Shown here: positions 44,701-55,918 of the stretch, piece by piece | Numbering within the stretch: the stretch's first letter is position 1 | Layout of the letters: every line of letters starts with the position of its first letter | Origin: Smallanthus sonchifolius | Taxonomy: Eukaryota > Streptophyta > Magnoliopsida > Asterales > Asteraceae | Reading direction: 5' to 3' | Assembly: GCA_023525975.1 (NCBI GenBank) | Contig: CM042029.1 | Span: 67,737,429-67,801,428 of the forward strand | DNA: 64,000 nucleotides | Position numbers and translations under genes: made by a program | Notes under the pieces: generated by a model | What the model saw: only the letters and a program-made list of their open reading frames with translations | What the model was told of the DNA's origin: nothing | Database searches by the model: none

Positions 44701-44947
44701 TAGGATTGAGGGATTAGGGTTTTTCAATTTTGGAGAGGATGGGAAAACGGCGAGGAAGAACCCACAGTTGATGATAGGATGAGGGATTAGGGTTTTTAAA
44801 TTTTGGAGAGGATGGGAAAACAGTGAGGAACAAAATCGGAGTATGGGTTATTGGGTTAATAGAGGTGGGTTAAAAGATCCGCGCATATGTTAAACGGGTC
44901 ATTGTTTGCGGAGATGTCACGTGTCATTCCTGGAATTGTTTATTAGA
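41796..44947 (-). mobile_element. Helitron-like element with captured heparanase exons
   Basis: On the minus strand the left boundary reads CCCGTGTAATACACGGG (a perfect 7-bp stem hairpin) then TCTATAACCTAG and flanking T, a textbook Helitron 3' end. The candidate 5' end on minus is TCTAATAAACAATTCC at 44947, followed by ACACGTGACATC, but the flanking A is not confirmed. A second, outward-pointing 3'-like end (ATGTAATACATGGGTATATA then ACCTAG, to 44006) lies inside, and blocks such as ATCAAAGATGATAGATCC occur twice in direct order (42325, 44359). Two related elements may therefore be joined. A three-exon host gene fragment lies at 42680-43737 in the same orientation as the 41796 terminus. Confidence 0.62.
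42680..43737 (-). pseudogene. Captured fragment of a heparanase-like (GH79) gene, three exons
   Basis: Plant heparanase-like / beta-glucuronidase GH79 proteins are secreted or vacuolar glycosidases acting on glucuronides such as arabinogalactan sugars. Exon 1 (43572-~43737) encodes NKDLQIDVLEGRVFIAGKSS, then DSDFICATMDWWPPEKCDYG and TCSWSHASLLNV, ending before GTATGT. Exon 2 (43120-43156, flanked by TGCAG and GTACGA) adds DLNNRNFQNAIK. Exon 3 (42680-42859, after TTTGTGCAG) continues AFSTLKIRLGGLLQDKVVYQ, CIPFSRSEMFGFSEGCLPLS and RWDQLSTFF before GTAAAT. Phases fit across both introns and no stop occurs, so it was captured as genomic DNA fairly recently. The catalytic glutamates, signal peptide and rest of the ~540-residue protein are absent. 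Confidence 0.85.
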
Positions 44948-44948
44948 A

Positions 44949-45310
44949 TATATATATATAAGGGAGCGATAAAGAGAAAATCATAAAGTTTAGCGAAAAT
45001 CGAGAAAAACACATTATTTCAAGCAATTTTTTTATTTACGTATACGTATCCAAAAACAATTTTTTTGATTTATGTATACGTAACCACAATTTTTTTATTT
45101 TATGTTTACGTATACGTAACACTATGTGTAAAAATGTTTTTTGATAAAAATGTTTAATATTACATTGGTACTCTTATAAATAAATAAAAATAAAATAAAA
45201 CAAAAAATAAATATTATTATATGATTGGGTAAAATTGGTTTTTTTAGTGGTTTTCTCGGTTTTCGCCTAACTTGTGGTTTTCTCTGGAACCCTCCCCTAT
45301 ATATATATAG
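44949..45310. mobile_element. MITE a, ~360 bp, long imperfect TIRs
   Basis: Left end TATATATATAAGGGAGCG with AGAGAAAATCATAAAG and GCGAAAATCGAGAAAA. The right end as reverse complement gives CTATATATATATAGGGGAGG, AGAGAAAACCACAAG and GCGAAAACCGAGAAAA. TA-rich termini hide the target duplication. No coding sequence. Confidence 0.75.
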
Positions 45311-45692
45311 GGGCATGTTCTTTTGAGAACCAACCATATGTTGAGAACTGAAAGAACCGCACATAACGCGTAAATATTTCTTTAGTGAAAAAAGTATAAT
45401 TCAACAACAATGTTTTATTTATCTCTTCTCACTCTTAGTTTGAGTTTATCTCCTCTCTCCTAAATTTTTTTAAGAAAAGTATAAAAATATGCATATATGC
45501 ATTCATTTGTGCATATAGTGTGAGTGCATATATGCATTTAAAAAAACAACTATAAATTTGAGGTCTTTTAAAACTAAACCTTAAACATATTGAAATGTAC
45601 ATGAATTCTAGTCAATTTCTATTATATATAGACCAAGAGTTAATGCAGTTTTCACGGTTCTTAACATATTGATGGTTTTCAAAATAACATAC

Positions 45693-45727
<35 letters not shown>
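45297..45727. mobile_element. MITE b, ~430 bp
   Basis: Left end TATATATAGGGGCATGTTCT TTTGAGAACC and right end (reverse complement) TATATAGGGGTATGTTATTT TGAAAACC. It shares its left TA run with MITE a and borders a longer (TA)n at 45694-45727. Confidence 0.7.
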
Positions 45728-45729
<2 letters not shown>

Positions 45730-45732
45730 ATG

Positions 45733-45865
45733 AAAATAAATGCGTGGTCAGAATTTGATTTTTTGGTTTACGAGTTCACAAATGATCCTTACCTAGGAAA
45801 AAGATCAAATGAGAATCATGTTTAAATGTGTAAATCAAAAAACCAAATCCTTGACACATATTTAT
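45733..45865. mobile_element. MITE c, ~133 bp
   Basis: Left ATAAATGCGTGGTCAGAATT with TGATTTTTTGGTTTAC. Right as reverse complement ATAAATATGTGTCAAGGATT with TGGTTTTTTGATTTAC. A half-copy (AAATATGTGGTCA to about 46490) also follows MITE d and is repeated in each unit of the array. Confidence 0.7.
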
Positions 45866-45909
45866 TATAGTTTATAGAGTGTTTGACTTTTTGAGAATGT
45901 ATTAAAATA

Positions 45910-46417
45910 GGATTATTGGATTTTAATAATCCTCATTTTACCAATTGGCTAGTACTAATCCCAACTGAGAATATTCTTACAACCGGTCCCCTACTTTCAA
46001 CTATTCCTTACATTGGACTCTAGTTAAAGAAACTTAAATCTGTTAGATTTTATATAACATGGACATCTGCAAACCATTGGAAAGTAGAGCAAAGCTAGCA
46101 ATGGTCTCGTGTTGGGTTTTGAAATTGGCTCTGACGGTGTTTAACTGGCCTCGTTTTTTGGGCAAGGCAAAAACAGAGACAACAGTGGTGTTTAACGAGA
46201 CCAGTCAAACACCACCAGAGCCAATTTCAAAAGCCACCACGAGACCCCTGTTAGCCTAGCTTGACTTTCCGGTGGTTATAGATGTCCACATCATTTAAAA
46301 TCTAACGGCGTTAAGTTTTTCTAATTTGGGGGGGGGGTCCAATGTAAAAAAATAGTTTGAAAGTAGGGACTGATGGTAAGAATATTCTAAAGTGAGATTA
46401 TTATAATCCAATAATCC
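45910..46417. mobile_element. MITE d, Mutator-type foldback element with 9-bp TSD
   Basis: 508 bp, ends GGATTATTGGATTTTAATAA and reverse complement. Flanked by the 9-bp repeat ATTAAAATA at 45901-45909 and 46418-46426. Same family as the MITE at 7364-7897. Its right half (from about 46281) together with the right flank is the start of the tandem unit repeated eight times downstream. Confidence 0.87.
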
Positions 46418-47244
46418 ATTAAAATAAAATAAATATGTGGTCATAATTTGGTTTTTTGGTTTACAAGTTCACAAATGATCCTTACCCTATATATACTACT
46501 ATATAATACATATTAGACAAGTTAGGGGGTGATTGTTGACCTTAGTTGTGTGATCAACGTTGGATAAAAGTTAGCGGGTCAAAGTGTAATTAGTACATTT
46601 AAAACTTAGAAACTGATTGGAACGTGTAGACGTATCCATCCCTAATCGACGCATCTATCCATCATCATCGATATAAAAGTCCGATCACATGTATCTAACA
46701 CAGTTAGTCGATCAATACAGATTATGGTTAGGGTTAATCCATATTGTTCGTTTCTTTATTTTTTTTATTCTCGATTGAAAAGGTTGACTTATGGTCCCTG
46801 AGATCCTATAATCTAATAAAAAATTTACATACGTATAATTGGTTAACAAATATTTAACACCCATGTATCTATATGAAACAAATGTATTACTACGATCAAA
46901 ACCTATGATTTCTTTGTAGAATAGTAACCAATTTCGAAAGTGTTCGAATTAGGTTACTTAATACGCATTTTACACGGTATACACCCTCGGGTATACTATG
47001 GTTAGTGACCTAGTTGAAAAACTTTTAAAACTTGATTACTATTTTGTGATGTTTTCCCTACATAACGACCAAATCCGTAATATGAACATATGACTATTAT
47101 CGTAATTCTTTCGTTTTTAAGTTAACTAATAATAATGGCAACTTTAAAGTGGGTAAACCTTATCTTATCAGTTATTTCTTAAGAATATATAAAAGCGAGA
47201 ATGTAGCTTTTATCTTGTTCTCCTTTTAATAAAGTTCTTCTTTT

Positions 47245-47513
47245 TTTTGAACGGCGACTTTCATTCGTTGAGTGACAGTCGCATCTCCGACAAGTCGGAG
47301 ACCCATCACCCCTCAATACCTGACCATACGTTGTCTGAACCGGGCCCGCGGGTTCAGAGCGAGGGGTTAGGCGTTCCCTTGGAAACCATAGAGCCTGCTG
47401 CCACTTGACAACAGTTGCGCCGCCACACGGGCCAATACCCGCTAGCACTCCGGACTAAAACCCGGTGTGGCTCGGGTTTGAACTTGCGTGGCTTTGTTCA
47501 AACCTTCATTGCC
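47245..47513 (-). mobile_element. SINE-like insertion in array unit 1 (also in units 2-7)
   Basis: About 270 bp flanked by TTAATAAAGTTCTTCTTTT at 47226-47244 and 47514-47532. On the minus strand it starts GGCAATGAAGGTTTGAAC, has a B-box-like AGTTCAAACCC (47474-47484), and ends GAAAGTCGCCGTTC followed by an A tract. Long target duplication, A tail and pol III-type box point to a tRNA-derived SINE; a short LINE end is the alternative. Homologous copies sit at the same place in units 2-7. The recurring 60-90 codon minus-strand frames over it are not genes. Confidence 0.75.
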
Positions 47514-47640
47514 TTAATAAAGTTCTTCTTTTAGTAAAGATTATCTAGACAAAAGCCAAAGAGCATGATTAGAATAAGGGTTATGCTATACGTACCCCCT
47601 TAATCTGAATTTTACTTGTTGTACTCCATCTTTCAAATTC

Positions 47641-47652
47641 TCTATAAATACA
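47641..47652 (+). promoter_or_regulatory. TATA-like motif in each array unit
   Basis: CTCTATAAATACAG matches the plant TATA consensus and is kept in all eight units (for example 49557, 51482, 55360, 60899). A second box, GTATAAAAGTCCGATCACAT, is kept near 46671, 48593, 50500 and onward. Promoter function is inferred only. Confidence 0.35.
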
Positions 47653-48207
47653 GTTTTAACCTTTTTTATTTTCTTCTTTTGTTTCTCTTGTCTTTTACAT
47701 GTTTAAGAAAACTTTAATTAAATAATTTTATCATAAGTATTAATTATGGGTTGAATACATAACCCCAACTTAAAAAAAAACATAATTTATAGTTTTATAA
47801 AAACTTTATACGATTACTTTTTTAAAAACGTTTTATGAAAAAAAATACTAATTAGAAAAAAGAGTTTTTATATAAGTGTTAATTTATTTTATCGGATGTG
47901 GCGGGTCGGGCTTGTAATTTTAGTAGTGGAGGTTAGTGGCGATAGAGGTGTTCAACGGTTCGGTTTTCGGCTTTTTTGGTATAGTTTAATCGATTTTTAA
48001 TTTTTTAGGCCTATCTTTTAATTGAACAGAAACGTATTGTGAAATTATCTAACCGAACCAAATTCAACCGAATAAAAGGAATTTTTAAAACGTATAAACC
48101 GAATTCAATATATATAGTTATCACTTATTCGGTTTATTCGGTTAAAAGAATAAACTGAATTCAAAAAATTATATATCCGTTAACCGAATTCAACATATAT
48201 AGTTACA

Positions 48208-50120
48208 GATATCCACATCATATAAAATCTAACGGCGTTAAGTTTTTCTAATTGGGGGAGGGGGGGGGTCCAATGTAAAAAAATATTTTGAAAGTATAGA
48301 CTGATGGTAAGAATATTCTAAGGTAAGATTATTAAAATCCAATAATCCATTAAAATAAAATAAATATGTGGTCAGAATTTGATTTTTTGGTTTACGAGTT
48401 CACAAATGATCATTACCCTATATATAATACATATTAGACAATTTAGGGGGTGATTGTTGACGTTAGTTGTGTGATCAACGTTGGATAAAAGTTAGCGGGT
48501 CAAAGTGTAATTAGTACATTTATAACTTAGAAACTGATTGGAACGTGTAGACGTATCCATCCCTAATCGACGCATCTATCCATCATCATCGGTATAAAAG
48601 TCTGATCACATGTATCTAACACAGTTAGTCGATCAATACAGATTATGGTTAGCGTTAATCCATATTGTTCGTTTCTTGACTTTTTTTTATTCTTGATTTA
48701 ATAGATTGAATTATGGTCCCTGAGATCCTATAATATAATAACAAAATTAACATATGTATAATTGGTTTGAAACCAAATATTTAACACCCATTTATCTATA
48801 TGAAACAAATGTATTACTACGATCAAAACCTATGATTTTTTTGTAGAATAGTAACCAAGTTTCGAAAGTGTTCGAATTAGGTTACTGAATACACATTTTA
48901 CACGGTATACACCCTCGGGTATACTATGGTGAGTGACCTAATTAAAAAACTTTTAAAACTTGATTACTATTTTGTGATGTTTTCCCTATATAACGACCAA
49001 ATCCGTAATATGAACATATGACTATTAACGTAATTCTTTCGTTTTTAAGTTAACTAATAATAATGGAAACTTTAAAGTATCCGTTATTTCTTGAGAATAT
49101 ATAAAAGCGAGAATGTAGCTTTTATCCTGTTCTCCTTTTAATAAAGTTCTTTTTTTTAACGGCGACTTTCATTCGTTGAGTGACAGTCCAATCTCCGACA
49201 AGTCGGAGACCCATCACCTCTTAATATCTGATCACTACGTTGTCTGAACCGGGCTCGCGGGTTCAGAGCGAGGGGTTAGGCGTTCCCCGGGAAACTATAG
49301 AGCCTGCTGCCACTTGACAACAGTTGCGCCGCAACACGGGGCATTACCCGCTAGCGTAACACACTCCGGACTAAAACCCGGTGTGGCTCGGGTTTGAACT
49401 TGAGTGGCTTTGTTCAAACCTTCATTGCCTTAATAAAGTTCTTCTTTTAGTAAAGATTATCTAGACAAAAGCCAAAGAGCATGATTAGAATAAGGGTTAT
49501 GCTATACGTACCCCCTTAATCTGAATTTTACTTGTTGTACTCCATTTTTCAAATTCTCTATAAATACGATTTTAACCTTTTTTATTTTCTTTTTTTGTTT
49601 CTCTTGTCTTTTACATGTTTAAGAAAACTTTTAATTAACTTTATCATAAGTATTAATTATGGGTTAAATACATAACCCCAACTTAAAAAAAAACATAATT
49701 TATAGTTTTATAAAAACTTTATACGATTACTTTTTTAAAACGTTTTATGAAAAAAAAATACTAATTAGAAAAAAGAGTTTTTATATAAGTCTTAATTTAT
49801 TTTATCGGATGTGGCGGGTCGGGCTTGTAATTTTAGTAGTGGAGGTTAGTGGCGATAGAGGTGTTCAACGGTTCGGTTTTCGGCTTTTTTGTTATAGTTT
49901 AATCGATTTTTAATTTTTTAGGCCTATCTTTTAGTCGAACAGAAACGTATTGTGAAATTATCTGACCGAACCAAATTCAACCGAATAAAATGAATTTTTA
50001 AAACGTATAAACCGAATTCAATATATATAGTTATCACTTATTCGGTTTATTCGGTTAAAAGAATAAACTGAATTCAAAAAATTATATATCCGTTAACCGA
50101 ATTCAACATATATAGTTACA
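48208..50120 (+). repeat. Array unit 2 (subtype A)
   Basis: 1913 bp. Lacks ~19 bp (AAAGTATCCGTTATTTC instead of GGGTAAACCTTATC...). SINE copy at 49151-49429 with the CAGTCCAATCTCC variant. Lacks the 39-bp duplication seen in units 4, 6 and 8. Confidence 0.88.
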
Positions 50121-52049
50121 GATGTCCACATCATATAAAATTTAACGGCGTTAAGTTTTTCTAATTGGGGGTGGGGGTCCAATGTAAAAAAATAGTTTGA
50201 AAGTAAGGACTGATGGTAATAATATTCTAAGGTAAGATTATTAAAATCCAATAATCCATTAAAATAAAATAAATATGTGGTCAGAATTTGATTTTTTGGT
50301 TTACGAGTTCACAAATGATCATTACCCTATATATAATACATATTAGACAATTTAGGGGGTGATTGTTGACCTTAGTTGTGTGATCAACTTGGATAAAAGT
50401 TAGCGGGTCAAAGTGTAATTAGTACATTTATAATTTAGAAACTGATTGGAACGTGTAGACGTATCCATCCCTAATCGACGCATCTATCCATCATCATCGG
50501 TATAAAAGCCCGATCACATGTATCTAACACAGTTAGTCGATCAATACAGATTATGGTTAGGGTTAATCCATATTGTTCGTTTCTTGACTTTTTTTATTCT
50601 TGATTGAATAGGTTGAATTATGGTCCCTGAGATCCTATAATATAATAATAAAATTAACATATGTATAATTGGTTTGAAACCAAATATTTAAGACCCATGT
50701 ATCTATATGAAACAAATGTATTACTATGATCAAAACCTATGATTTCTTTATAGAATAGTAACCAAGTTTCGAAAGTGTTCGAATTAGGTTATTCAATAGG
50801 CATTTTACACGGTATACACCCTCGGGTATACTATGGTAAGTGACCTAATTGAAAAACTTTTAAAACTTGATTACAATTTGTGATGTTTTCCCTATATAAC
50901 GACCAAATCCGTAATATGAACATATGACTATTATCGTAATTCTTACGTTTTTAAGTTAACTAATAATAATGGAAACTTTAAAGTGGGTAAACCTTATCTT
51001 ATCAGTTATTTCTTGAGAATATATAAAAGCGAGAATGTAGCTTTTATCATCTTCTCCTTTTAATAAAGTTCTTCTTTTTTTTTGAACGACGACTTTCATT
51101 CGTTGAGTGACAGTCGTTTCTCCGACAAGTCGGAGACCCATCACCTCTTAATACCTGATCACTACGTTGTCTGAACCGGGCCCGCGGGTTCAGAGCGAGG
51201 GGTTAGGCATTCCCCGGGAAACCATAGAGCCTGCTGCCACTTGACAACAGTTGCGCCGCTACACGGGCCAATACCCGCTAGCGTAACGCACTCCGGACTA
51301 AAACCCGGTGTGTCTCGGGTTTGAACTTGAGTGGCTTTGTTCAAACCTTCATTGCCTTAATAAAGTTCTTCTTTTAGTAAAGATTATCTAGACAAAAGCC
51401 AAAGAGCATGATTAGAAGAAGGGTTATGTTATACGTACCCCTTAATCTGAATTTTACTTGTTGTACTCCATCTTTCAAATTCTCTATAAATACAGTTTTA
51501 ACCTTTTTTATTTTCTTTTTTTGTTTCTCTTGTCTTTTACATGTTTAAGAAAACTTTAATTAACTAACTTTATCATAAGTATTAATTATGGGTTGAATAC
51601 ATAACCCCAACTTAAAAAAAACATAATTTATAGTTTTATAAAAACTTTATATGATTACTTTTTTAAAAACGTTTTATGAAAAAAAAATACTAATTAGAAA
51701 AAAGAGTTTTTATATAAGTCTTAATTTATTTTATCGGATGTGGCGGGTCGGGCTTGTAATTTTAGTAGTGGAGGTTAGTGGCGATAGAGGTGTTCAAGGG
51801 TTCGGTTTTCGGCTTTTTTGGTATAGTTTAATTGATTTTTAATTTTTTAGGCCTATCTTTTAGTCGAACAGAAACGTATTGTGAAATTATCTAACCGAAC
51901 CAAATTCAACCGAATAAGATGAATTTTTAAAACGTATAAACCGAATTCAATATATATAGTTATCACTTATTCGGTTTATTCGGTTAAAAGATTAAACTGA
52001 ATTCAAAAAATTATATATCCGTTAACCGAATTCAACATATATAGTTACA
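50121..52049 (+). repeat. Array unit 3 (subtype B)
   Basis: 1929 bp. GGGGGTGGGGG tract, GTAAGTGACCTAATTG, GGGTAAACCTTATC present. SINE copy at about 51078-51356. Confidence 0.88.
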
Positions 52050-53997
52050 GATCTCCACATCATATAAAATCTAACGGCGTTAAGTTTTTCTAATTGGGGG
52101 GGGGGGGTCCAATGTAAAAAAATAGTTTGAAAGTAGGGACTGATGGTAAGAATATTGTAAGGTAGGATTATTAAAATCCAATAATCCATTAAAATAAAAT
52201 AAATATGTGGTCAGAATTTGGTTTTTTGGTTTACGAGTTCACAAATGATCATTACCCTATATATAATACATATTAGACAATTTAGGGGGTGATTGTTGAC
52301 CTTAGTTGTGTGATCAACGTTGGATAAAAGTTAGCGGGTCAAAGTGTAATTAGTACATTTATAACTTAGAAACTGATTGGAACGTGTAGACGTATCCATC
52401 CCTAATCGACGCATCTATCCATCATCATCGGTATAAAAGTCCGATCACATGTATCTAACACAGTTAGTCGATCAATACAGATTTCACATGTATCTAACAT
52501 AGTTAGTCGATCAATACAGATTATGGTTAGGGTTAATCCATATTGTTCGTTTCTTGATTTTTTTTATTCTTGATTAAATAGGTTGAATTATGGTCCGTGA
52601 GATCCTATAATCTAATAATAAAATTAACATATGTATAATTGGTTTGAAACCAAATATTTAACACCCATGTATCTATATGAAACAAATGTATTACTACGAT
52701 CAAAACCTATGATTTCTTTGTAGAATAATAACCAAGTTTCGAAAGTGTTCGAATTAGGTTACTGAATACACATTTTACACGGTATACACCATCGGGTATA
52801 CTATGGTGAGTGACCTAATTAAAAAACTTTTAAAACTTGATTACTATTTTGTGATATTTTCCCTATATAACGACCAAATCCGTAATATGAACATATGACT
52901 ATTAACGTAATTCTTTCGTTTTTAAGTTAACTAATAATAATGGAAACTTTAAAGTATCCGTTATTTCTTGAGAATATATAAAAGCGAGAATGTAGCTTTT
53001 ATCCTGTTCTCCTTTTAATAAAGTTCTTTTTTTTTAACGGCGACTTTCATTCGTTGAGTGACAGTCCAATCTCCGACAAGTCGGAGACCCATCACCTCTT
53101 AATATCTGATCACTACGTTGTCTGAACCGGGCTCGCGAGTTCAGAGCGAGGGGTTAGGCGTTCCCCGGGAAACTATAGAGCCTGCTGCCACTTGACAACA
53201 GTTGCGCCGCAACACGGGGCATTACCCGCTAGCGTAACACACTCCGGACTAAAACCCGGTGTGGCTCGGGTTTGAACTTGAGTGGCTTTGTTCAAACCTT
53301 CATTGCCTTAATAAAGTTCTTCTTTTAGTAAAGATTATCTAGACAAAAGCCAAAGAGCATGATTAGAATAAGGGTTATGCTATACGTACCACCTTAATCT
53401 GAATTTTACTTGTTGTACTCTTTTTTCAAATTCTCTATAAATACGATTTTAACCTTTTTTATTTTCTTTTTTTGTTTCTCTTGTCTTTTACATGTTTAAG
53501 AAAACTTTTAATTAACTTTATCATAAGTATTAATTATGGGTTAAATACATAACCCCAACTTAAAAAAAAACATAATTTATAGTTTTATAAAAACTTTATA
53601 CGATTACTTTTTTAAAACGTTTTATGAAAAAAAAATACTAATTAGAAAAAAGAGTTTTTATATAAGTCTTAATTTATTTTATCGGATGTGGCGGGTCGGG
53701 CTTGTAATTTTAGTAGTGGAGGTTAGTGGCGATAGAGGTGTTCAACGGTTCGGTTTTCGGCTTTTTTGGTATAGTTTAATCGATTTTTAATTTTTTAGGC
53801 CTATCTTTTAGTCGAACAGAAACGTATTGTGAAATTATCTGACCGAACCAAATTCAACCGAATAAAATGAATTTTTAAAACGTATAAACCGAATTCAATA
53901 TATATAGTTATCACTTATTCGGTTTATTCGGTTAAAAGAATAAACTGAATTCAAAAAATTATATATCCGTTAACCGAATTCAACATATATAGTTACA
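52050..53997 (+). repeat. Array unit 4 (subtype A)
   Basis: 1948 bp. Uninterrupted G tract; a ~39-bp direct duplication (TCACATGTATCTAACATAGT) at 52484-52522; AAAGTATCCGTTATTTC deletion form. SINE copy at 53029-53307. Confidence 0.88.
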
Positions 53998-55918
53998 GAT
54001 GTCCACATCATATAAAATTTAACGGCGTTAAGTTTTTCTAATTGGGGGTGGGGGTCCAATGTAAAAAAATAGTTTGAAAGTAAGGACTGATGGTAAGAAT
54101 ATTCTAAGATAAGATTATTAAAATCCAATAATCCATTAAAATAAAATAAATATGTGGTCAGAATTTGATTTTTTGGTTTACGAGTTCACAAATGATCATT
54201 ACCCTATATATAATACATATTAGACAATTTAGGGGGTGATTGTTGACCTTAGTTGTGTGATCAACTTGGATAAAAGTTAGCGGGTCAAAGTGTAATTAGT
54301 ACATTTATAACTTAGAAACTAATTGGAACGTGTAGACGTATCCATCCCTAATCGACGCATCTATCCATCATCATCGGTATAAAAGCCCGATCACATGTAT
54401 CTAACACAGTTAGTCGATCAATACAGATTATGGTTAGGGTTAATCCATATTGTTCGTTTCTTGACTTTTTTTATTCTTGATTGAATAGGTTGAATTATGG
54501 TCCCTGAGATCCTATAATATAATAATAAAATTAACATATGTATAATTGGTTTGAAACCAAATATTTAAGACCCATGTATCTATATGAAACAAATGTATTA
54601 CTATGATCAAAACCTATGATTTCTTTGTAGAATAGTAACCAAGTTTCGAAAGTGTTCGAATTAGGTTACTCAATAGGCATTTTACACGGTATACACCCTC
54701 GGGTATACTATGGTAAGTGACCTAATTGAAAAACTTTTAAAACTTGATTACAATTTGTGATGTTTTCCCTATATAACGACCAAATCCGTAATATGAACAT
54801 ATGACTATTATCGTAATTCTTACGTTTTTAAGTTAACTAATAATAATGGAAACTTTAAAGTGGGTAAACCTTATCTTATCAGTTATTTCTTGAGAATATA
54901 TAAAAGCGAGAATGTAGCTTTTATCATGTTCTCCTTTTAATAAAGTTCTTCTTTTTTTTTGAACGACGACTTTCATTCGTTGAGTGACAGTCGTATTTCC
55001 GACAAGTCGGAGACCCATCACCTCTTAATACCTGATCACTACGTTGTCTGAACCGGGCCCGCGGGTTCAGAGCGAGGGGTTAGGCATTCCCCGGGAAACC
55101 ATAGAGCCTGCTGCCACTTGACAACAGTTGCGCCGCTACACGGGCCAATACCCGCTAGCGTAACGCACTCCGGACTAAAACCCGGTGTGTCTCGGGTTTG
55201 AACTTGAGTGGCTTTGTTCAAACCTTCATTGCCTTAATAAAGTTCTTCTTTTAGTAAAGATTATCTAGACAAAAGCCAAAGAGCATGATTAGAAGAAGGG
55301 TTATGTTATACGTACCCCTTAATCTGAATTTTACTTGTTGTACTCCATCTTTCAAATTCTCTATAAATACAGTTTTAACCTTTTTTATTTTCTTTTTTTG
55401 TTTCTCTTGTCTTTTACATGTTTAAAAAAACTTTAATTAACTAACTTTATCATAAGTATTAATTATGGGTTGAATACATAACCCCAACTTAATAAAAACA
55501 TAATTTATAGTTTTATAAAAACTTTATATGATTACTTTTTTAAAAACGTTTTATGAAAAAAAAAATACTAATTAGAAAAAAGAGTTTTTATATAAGTCTT
55601 AATTTATTTTATCGGATGTGGCGGGTCGGGCTTGTAATTTTAGTAGTGGAGGTTAGTGGCGATAGAGGTGTTCAACGGTTCGGTTTTCGGCTTTTTTGGT
55701 ATAGTTTAATCGATTTTTAATTTTTTAGGCCTATCTTTTAGTCGAGCAGAAACGTATTGTGAAATTATCTAACCGAACCAAATTCAACCGAATAAGATGA
55801 ATTTTTAAAACGTATAAACCGAATTCAATATATATAGTTATCACTTATTCGGTTAAAAGATTAAACTGAATTCAAAAAATTATATATCCGTTAACCGAAT
55901 TCAACATATATAGTTACA
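53998..55918 (+). repeat. Array unit 5 (subtype B)
   Basis: 1921 bp; same diagnostic sites as unit 3. SINE copy at about 54955-55233. Confidence 0.88.

Larger units (their letters stand above)
46281..48207 (+). repeat. Array unit 1 (divergent edge unit)
   Basis: 1927 bp. It starts within the intact MITE d, so its front is the likely founder junction. Diverged: GTTAGTGACCTAGTTG where others have GTGAGTGACC or GTAAGTGACC. Carries a SINE-like copy (47245-47513). Confidence 0.88.

Noticed and set aside
44431..44727. 98-codon minus-strand frame with repeated Arg/Ser/Pro residues
   Set aside because: Arises from imperfect GATAGAATCGATCGATG-type repeats; no family features.
46721..46735. Telomere-like GGTTAGGGTTAA in array units
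   Set aside because: A single TTAGGG-type motif per unit; plant telomeres are long TTTAGGG runs.
50956..51344. Recurring 60-62 codon minus-strand frames in each array unit (also 47179-47448, 54833-55221, 58689-59074)
   Set aside because: They overlie the SINE-like insertion and its flank, recur only because the unit is repeated, and show no protein-family features.
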